Positions 15,476 through 64,000 of a stretch of 64,000 bases of DNA are shown piece by piece. The first letter of the stretch is position 1; every line of letters starts with the position of its first letter. A model generated the notes under the pieces. The model did not search any database. It was not told where the DNA came from and saw only the letters and a program-made list of their open reading frames with translations. A program made the position numbers and the translations under genes. Where the stretch lies: assembly GCF_045679555.1 (NCBI RefSeq), contig NC_092094.1:13277612-13341611 (forward strand). Direction: 5' to 3'. Origin of the DNA: Salvelinus alpinus (lineage: Eukaryota; Chordata; Actinopteri; Salmoniformes; Salmonidae).

Positions 15476-17147
15476 TGTAATGGCATTCAGAAGAAGAAGG
15501 TGAGGACCAAGGTGCAGCGTGATACGTGTTCATATTATTTATTCGAAACTGAACACTGAATACAAAATAACAAAAGGAATAACCAAAACAGTTCTGACAG
15601 GTGATACAAACACTAAACAGAAAATAACCACCCACAACTAACAGTGGGAAAACAGGCTACCTAAGTATGGTTCTCAATCAGAGACAACGATAGACAGCTG
15701 TCTCTGATTGGGAACCATACCAGGCCAAAACATAGAAATACAAAACCTAGACATACAAACATAGAATGCCCACCCACATCACACCCTGACCAAACAAAAA
15801 ATAGAAACATACAAAGCAATCTACGGTCAGGGCGTGACAGTACCCCCCCCCCCAATGGTGCGGACTCCGGCCGCAAAACCTGAACCTATAGGGGAGGGTC
15901 TGGGTGGGCATTACTCCGCGGTGGCGGTTCTGGTGAGGGACGTGGACCCCGCTCCACTTCTGGCTCGGCCCACTTTAATAATGCCTCTGGAGCGGGAACC
16001 CTCACCACCGACCCCGGACTAGAGGACGCCACTGGACTGATGGTCGAGTCTGGAGTGAGTGGCGCCTCCGGACTGACGGGCGGCTCTGGCGCCTCCGGAC
16101 TGACGGGCTGCTCTGGCGCCTCCGGACTGACGGGCGGCTCTGGCGCCTCCGGACTGACAGGCGGCTCTGGAAAGGAGGGCGGCTCTGGCAACTCCGGACA
16201 GGAGGGCGGCTCTGGCAGCTCTGGACAGGAGGGAGAACCTGGAGGGAGGAGACGGAGAGACAGCCTGGAGGAGGCACAGGATAGACCGGGCCGTGGAGGC
16301 ACACTGGAGGTCTCGAACTAAGGGCCTGCTCAACCCGTCCTGGCTGGATGGTGATTTTAGCCCGGCACATACGGGACGCAGGCACAGGACGCACTGGGCT
16401 GTGCAGACACACGGGAGACACAGTGCGCAGAGCCGACGCAGGATATCCTGGCCCGAGGAGACGCACTGGCGGTCTGGAGAGCAGGGCTGGCACCATCCGT
16501 CCTGGCTGGATCTTCACCCTAGCCCGGCAGATGCGGGGAGCTGGAATGTAGCGCACCGGGCTCAGAGCACGTATTGGAGAGCTGTAGCGCCGAGCTGGCA
16601 CAGGACGTGCAGGGCTAGGGAGGCGCACAGGAGGCCTGGTGCGTGGGACTGGCACAGTCTTCTACAGACGGCTAGCACGCACCTCAGGACGAATATGGAG
16701 AGCTGACTCAGGTGACATCAAATCGCGGACACACTCCGTCGGGCGGATGTCGTACCTCATGCACCAACACAGCAGCTCTCTCATTGCTCTCTCCTCCAAT
16801 CTCCCCATTAACTCCTTCACAGTCTCGACTTCGCTTCCTTTGCTCACCTCCAATTTCACCCCATAGCCCGGGGCCTGACCAGTCCCATGAACGCCACGGT
16901 AAGCACGGGGAGTGAGCTCAGGTCTCCAACCTGACTCTGCCACACTCCCCGTGTGCCACACTCCCCGTGTTCCACCCCCCCAAAACATTTCTGGGGCTGC
17001 CTCTCGGGCTTCCTTGTCCGCCTCTTCCCATGTCCAGTCCTCTTCTCCACGCTGCTTGGTCCTTTGGTGGTGGGTGGTTCTGTAACGGCATTCATGACCA
17101 AACAAAAAATAGAAACATACAAAGCAATCTACGGTCAGGGCGTGACA
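15476..17147 (-). mobile_element. LTR retroelement, non-autonomous, with 5-bp target duplication
   Basis: The element is bounded by TG...CA ends and by identical 5-bp flanks AGTGG at 15471-15475 and 17148-17152. The left terminal repeat (15476-15839, 364 bp) and the right one (17081-17147, 67 bp) share their first 14 bp (one mismatch) and their last 53 bp exactly, so the right copy has lost about 300 bp internally. In minus orientation the LTR begins TGTCACG, carries AATAAA near its end and finishes TTACA; a G-run at about 15842-15852 abuts the 3' LTR as a polypurine tract would. No reverse transcriptase or canonical tRNA primer site is seen. Confidence 0.8.
15840..17080 (-). pseudogene. Gag-like/Pro-rich internal region of the LTR element
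   Basis: On the minus strand, directly after the 5' LTR, the frame reads RYRTTHHQRTKQRGEEDWTW and then APEMFWGGG. The same start pattern (RYRTTH..RTKQR..W.WEE) occurs after the LTR at 40804. Further down, a frame at 15886-16302 contains tandem nonapeptides of the type SPEAPEPPV (27-bp DNA repeat at about 16045-16210). Function unknown. The position suggests a gag-type leader protein, and several frame changes indicate it is not intact. Confidence 0.55.
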
Positions 17148-17796
17148 AGTGGCTTGTTTTTAGGAAGTTCAGTGAATAAGGCTTAAGAGTTTCCTGGGTG
17201 TACAGTATGTGTCACAGGTGTGACGAATACCCTAATTACTGTGCATGCTTTGGGCCAGGTGCTCCTAATTTAGTGTTTGTTAGCTGATTGATTAATTGAA
17301 ACATGTGATTGGCTTCCCTCTCTTTATAACCCTTCTATATTTTGTTTGCGGTGTGGCTGCCCAAGTGCAGGTGCTTTTGGAAGCGTTGGTTTCGCTAAGT
17401 GTTACTTTGATGGAATGATGACTAAAGTTGTGTAGTGATTTCCCTCCACTGAAACCTGTTTGTTTGATTTCATTGTCTGTTTGTGATATCCTCCCTCCAT
17501 TTTGTTTGCTAAGCTAAAGCTAACTTGGTTCATGGAAGCTGAAATTGGGATATAAATAAATGAACGTGTGAACCGTTACCAGCTTCTGATTTTCCTGTAG
17601 TGTATTTCCACTCAAACCCATGTTATGAGTTATTCAGAGCTCCCTATGCTTTTGGTGGTGTAGTTGGATCTATGGTACTGAATTGAGTTTAGTCACAGCC
17701 CCTTTTGGCCAGGACATGACATGCACTCGGCATTGGGGAAGACCTGCAATAAACTTTGATTTGAACTTTTATAACCAATTCTGATCGACTTCCAAC
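17148..17796. other. Intergenic, nothing recognised
   Basis: Single-copy-looking sequence to the right of the LTR element. The segment around 17215-17345 (GTGTGACGAATACCC... ATAACCC) may be another dispersed repeat, but I cannot name it. Confidence 0.4.
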
Positions 17797-18170
17797 AAAT
17801 CAAATCAAATTTTATTTGTCACATACACATGGTTAGCAGATGTTAATGCGAGTGTAGCGAAATGCTTGTGCTTCTAGTTCCGACAATGCAGTAATAACCA
17901 ACGAGTAATCTAACCTAACAATTCCACAACTACTACCTTATACACACAAGTGTAAAGGGATAAAGAATATGTACATAAAGATATATGAATGAGTGATGGT
18001 ACAGAACGGCATAGGCAAGATGCAGTAGATGGTATAGAGTACAGTATATACATATGAGATGAGTAATGTAGGGTATATAAACATAAAGTGGCATAGTTTA
18101 AAGTGGCTAGTGATACATGTATTACATAAAGATGGCAAGATGCAGTAGATGATATAGAGTACAGTATATA
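17797..18170 (+). repeat. Dispersed salmonid repeat
   Basis: It begins with CAAATCAAATCAAATTTTAT and TTGTCACATACACATGGTTA and includes two copies of GGCAAGATGCAGTAGATG followed by ATAGAGTACAGTATATAC (near 18013 and 18133). These modules are widespread in salmonid introns. A Tc1-like element is inserted immediately after it at 18171. Confidence 0.7.
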
Positions 18171-19647
<1,477 letters not shown>

Positions 19648-20540
19648 ATCTGTTGTGTAAATCTGAACCCTTTACAAACACTTTCTTCTAAGAGTGTAAT
19701 ATCTATAAACAACCAAGTAACTTTCAGAAGCCTCTCATTGTCTCCTATTGTTGCAGTGCCTTGACTGGAATTCAAACTGGCAACACTCTATACGTAGTGG
19801 CTATACAGGTCTACCTCTCTAACCTCTAAGCCACCTACCTATTATACAACAAATACAATAGATAGATACCAATAAATGTTTTATTTGTTGCACACTATGT
19901 CTAATCTAATTTACAGTATGAGGAGTACCAGAGATACATGGGAACTTCGTTGTCACGTTTTTAATTTCTTTCAGCAGCCCCCTCTCCTCACAGCCCCAGA
20001 CAGAAGCGATAGGCTTGAAGCACCCGGCCAGGACCCAGAGGCCCAGATAATAGCTACAGTCCAGTAACAGAAAACACTTGACAGAGTAAACACACGGTGG
20101 CTATCCAAACTATCCAAACCAGCACTCCATTTGGGCCGGAGCCGCCATTGACTGCTGTAATCTGTTGTGTAAATCTGCAGCTTGGGCCTGTCTGGTTGCT
20201 GTCTGGGTTCTGTGCTCCCGGACAAAAGCGTCAGAACACCTTGCCTACTGACAAAGGGCCACACGCCGCCGGGGCCTAATCAGAGTGGACAAGGCTTGCT
20301 GATGGGGCCTTTTTGAGCAATTGAACTTTGTCAATGCTTCTTAGGGGGACCTGATGGAACAGAGGGGCAGGCAGTTTGACTTCAACAACAGGGGCTCCGC
20401 TGAAAACTCTCCCTGTCAAATGCTGGGACTGAAGTGGTACCGTGACCCATAATGACCTTTGTAATGCTCGTATACACACAAACATACAAACACGTTTGGC
20501 AGTGTCACTGTTTGTTGACCTTTCAGACTGCATATACATA
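19648..20540. other. Intergenic with a SINE remnant
   Basis: At about 19740-19845, minus orientation, a tRNA-like head is visible (GGTGGCTTAGAGGTTAGAG as an A-box-like block and GTTTGAATTCC as a B-box-like block), consistent with a degenerate tRNA-derived SINE. The rest to 20540 shows nothing recognised. Confidence 0.45.
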
Positions 20541-21097
20541 CACTGAGTATGTAAAACAATAAGAACAACTGCTCTTTCCATGACCTAGACTGACCAGGTG
20601 AATCCAGGTGAAAGCAATGATCCCTTATTGATGTCACTTGTTAAATCCACTTCAATCAGTGTAGATGAAGGTGAGGAGACAGGTTAAAGAAGGATTTCTA
20701 AGCCTTGAGACAATTGAGACATGGATTGTGTATGTGTCCCATTCAGAGGGTGAATGGGCAAGACAAAATATTTAAGTGCCTTTGAACGAGGTATGGTAGT
20801 AGGTGCCAGGCGCAACTGTTTGTGTCAAGAACTGCAATGCTGTTGGGTTTTTTCACGCTCAACAGTTTCCTGTGTGTATCAAGAATGGTCCACTACCCAA
20901 AGGACATCCAGCCAACTTGACACAACTGTGGGAAGCATTGGAGTCAACATGGGACAACATCTCTGTGGAACACTTTCAATACCTTGTAGAGTCCATGCCC
21001 TGACGAATTGAGACTATTCTGAGGGCAAAAAGGGGGGGGGGGGGGGGGGTGCAGCTCAATATTAGGAAGGTGTTCTTAATGTTTTGTAGACTCAATG
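20541..21097 (+). mobile_element. Internally deleted Tc1-like element
   Basis: The ends CACTGAGTATGTAAAACAAT and its approximate inverse (ATTGTTTTGTAGACTCAATG type) are flanked by TA. It is only 557 bp long. A start codon at 20754 opens into a transposase helix-turn-helix (MGKTKYLSAFERGMVVGARR) and ends after a short stretch; a C-terminal piece ([17 protein letters not shown]) follows in another frame. The catalytic region is deleted. A G-run of about 18 lies at 21031-21049. Confidence 0.82.
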
Positions 21098-21518
21098 TAT
21101 AGACCACATTGTGTTTTTGGAGAGAATCTATCGAATTTGATGTTGGTTTTTCGAGGTAACATGATAAGGTGCATCAGGCGCCATTTAGCTATTGATGTTG
21201 TCCTTGAATTCTGGCAAGTCATGAGAGAAGACTCAATGACTTCTGAGTCCGAACACAAAAAGGTGAGGACACAATGTTCTCCAGTGAAACACTGAACAAG
21301 GTGGCGGAAGTTGTAAAGTTCTGAAGTTCTGAGAGCCCCTGGGAATGGGTGTGGGAAAACCTGCGAGGGCCGCTCTGGAATCTCCTCAGAGAGACGGACT
21401 ACAAGCGCTGCACTTTCCATGTGGGAAAGGTTCCGTTCCTTTGTCATCAGAAATGTCATTGTTGTACAGTAGGTTACAGTCTGTGTTGTTGGCCACAACA
21501 GTACCTTCAACTCTGGAG

Positions 21519-21560
<42 letters not shown>

Positions 21561-22008
21561 TGGAAAAAGACAGCACTTGAGGCCCATGCAAGGCTTTTCA
21601 ATTCCAAAGAATAACATTTGCTGTGATCTTGCATGATTGCAATGTACTTTCCCCACATGATTTACTGTAGTAGTAGGCTAAAGTTCTTAGAAACATAAAG
21701 GGAATGTTTGGACATTATGCCGTGCACATAGAAGAGAGTCACAGAAAATAGTTGCATGTCATGTAAATGACCTGAAGCGCCAAGGCCCCCCTCCTGCATA
21801 AAGCAATTATGTGTGCACTCTTTTCATTTGAGTACAGTTACAAATTTATGATTTGACGTAGCCTAACAATAAAACAAAGATACTGGTGACTAATGTTTCC
21901 CATTTTATCTGTAAATAAAATGTAGAGAAATGGTATGTTGCCAAATGGCAAGGCAACACCCTACAGGGTTACGTTTGTCCAGAGTGGTTTTCCGTAGTGT
22001 TCTCCTCA
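21098..22008. other. Upstream flank of LRRIQ1
   Basis: Holds a GA microsatellite at about 21520-21559 and otherwise no recognised feature. It ends at the inferred promoter of LRRIQ1. Confidence 0.5.
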
Positions 22009-22022
22009 GTTTCCATAGCGAC
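22009..22022 (+). promoter_or_regulatory. LRRIQ1: X-box-like RFX site upstream of LRRIQ1
   Basis: GTTTCCATAGCGAC fits the X-box pattern RYYNYY-N(1-3)-RRNRAC with a 2-base spacer. It lies about 90 bp upstream of the inferred 5' untranslated exon's donor (22111/22112) and 240 bp upstream of the start codon. RFX factors drive genes of motile and sensory cilia through such sites close to the transcription start. The pattern match is direct; function is inferred. Confidence 0.5.
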
Positions 22023-22029
22023 CACAGTT

Positions 22030-22262
22030 CCATTTAGACGCGGATGGAATGATTTGACGTTCCTGGTTAGAAAACCGGTTAGCAAAGTATTCAAAACACA
22101 GACAAACACAGGTAAATTACCTCTTATTTAAAACAGAAACATTTCGTGACAATAAAATGTAAAAAGTTTAATGTCTTATATCTCTTCTCCGTGTTTTCAT
22201 GCAGTGTTTGAAACAGAAACACGGCCCGTCTGCCTCTGTTTCCTGAAGCTGCTAGCTAGACC
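22030..22262 (+). other. LRRIQ1: LRRIQ1 5' untranslated exons (inferred)
   Basis: A GTAAAT donor after ACACAG at 22111 and an acceptor ending CATGCAG at 22204 suggest a leader exon ending at 22111, a 93-bp intron, and a second exon from 22205 that carries the start codon at 22263. The transcription start itself is not visible; the left boundary given is arbitrary. Confidence 0.45.
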
Positions 22263-63177
<40,915 letters not shown>

Positions 63178-64000
63178 GTGAGTTTTACGTTTTTACTTCA
63201 GACTCACTATCTAGCAGAGTTGGGTCAATTCCATTTCAATTCAGGAAGTAAACTGAACTTTCAATTCACAGTTTCCTTAATGCATATTAATGACCAATAT
63301 TTGGAATTGGAATTTCTGTTTATTTCCTGAATTGAATGAGTTTAAATGTTATTAACCCCAACCAAGCTACTATTTAGCCCACCTATTACCTTCCCAAATG
63401 CTTTGTCTTGTTTTACCTTTTGCTGGATATACGCACCACTAAACATTTAGTTCAACATACACGTTTTGTGTGTGTTTACCACTATTTCATACATAATTAA
63501 ATGTGTCAATTTGTTAATATATTCCGAAGATTTCATAATTGGAATATTTGTCCTTTGCAAGCAAATCAAAAATGTTCCTTTCCAATGCTTATTCCATGAT
63601 TTGGTTTTTAGGTGTAAGTTAGCAGGAATATTTTTTCAGCCCTCCATTGAAATGTCACTAAAGACAGAACATTCTCTGTCACTTAAAGTCACTGAAAAGT
63701 AAGAGTGAAAAACCTGAGAGAATTGAATCGCTGAGGTCAAGTACTAGCCGAGATATGTCTCTGTGAGAGGCGGTATGATATCAGGCACATGTGAGCATTG
63801 GACCAATCTAGAAAGACACAAGTCTTGTATAATGAAAAGCACTTTTTCAATGATCTAAATGTAATCACTGTAGCTTTAAGGTGGGGTGAGTTGCCTGGCC
63901 AGCACACGTTGCAAACAGACTACTGTCAATAATTCTGATGAATAGTAGGTTATGATAATATGACATGTGTGTGTTATTTCTGTCTGTGTGTGTGCAATGT
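63178..64000. other. 3' flank or last intron of LRRIQ1
   Basis: AT-rich sequence with no recognised exon, repeat or polyadenylation context strong enough to call. Confidence 0.5.

Noticed and set aside
20276..20637. Minus-strand frames of 73-101 codons
   Set aside because: No conserved domain, no splice support, and partly overlapping a Tc1-like element's end.

Overview
The window is vertebrate nuclear DNA, almost certainly from a salmonid fish (Salmo/Oncorhynchus/Salvelinus type). Genes are split into short exons with GT-AG introns. The intervening DNA is full of Tc1/mariner elements (including Sleeping-Beauty-type copies, a family first known from salmonids), tRNA-derived SINEs, hairpin MITEs, an LTR family, and long micro- and minisatellites. 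There is no bacterial gene organisation, and I see no rRNA genes, true tRNA genes or CRISPR array.

Two protein-coding genes are supported, arranged head to head. (1) SLC6A15 (sodium-coupled neutral amino acid transporter of the SLC6 family) is on the minus strand. Its first two coding exons are at 5907-6228 and 546-703, and the rest lies beyond the left edge. (2) LRRIQ1 (leucine-rich repeats and IQ motif containing 1) is on the plus strand, from a start codon at 22263 to at least 63177. I reconstructed 25 coding exons by hand; all junctions join in a consistent reading phase and give about 1,521 residues. The order is an acidic N-terminus, a Glu/Arg-rich helix with an IQ motif, a leucine-rich repeat block, two further IQ motifs and a conserved C-terminus. 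SLC6A15 next to LRRIQ1 matches the vertebrate order on human chromosome 12q21. TSPAN19, which lies between them in human, was not recognised here.

Layout: 1-6.2 kb SLC6A15 exons and introns, with two 38-bp minisatellites, two Tc1-type elements and a CA microsatellite; 6.2-22 kb intergenic, with Tc1-type elements, a 1.3-kb polypyrimidine/GT/polypurine tract, an LTR element with a 5-bp target duplication, and SINE remnants; 22-25 kb compact 5' half of LRRIQ1; 25-43.7 kb the LRR exons separated by transposon- and minisatellite-filled introns; 43.7-50.6 kb the middle and 3' exons; 50.6-61.5 kb one large intron with two degenerate Tc1 elements, two SINEs and two minisatellites; 61.5-64 kb the last recognised LRRIQ1 exons.

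The most unusual feature is at the end of LRRIQ1 exon 9. The exon-intron junction has been amplified into a 30-bp tandem array, giving about 30 consecutive copies of a GTAAGC-type 5' splice site. The array stays in frame for more than 290 codons. A second array (45 bp) runs into the acceptor of exon 13, and a GT microsatellite sits directly at the acceptor of exon 25. Family names and gene identities come from recognition of residues and terminal repeats, not from database searches.
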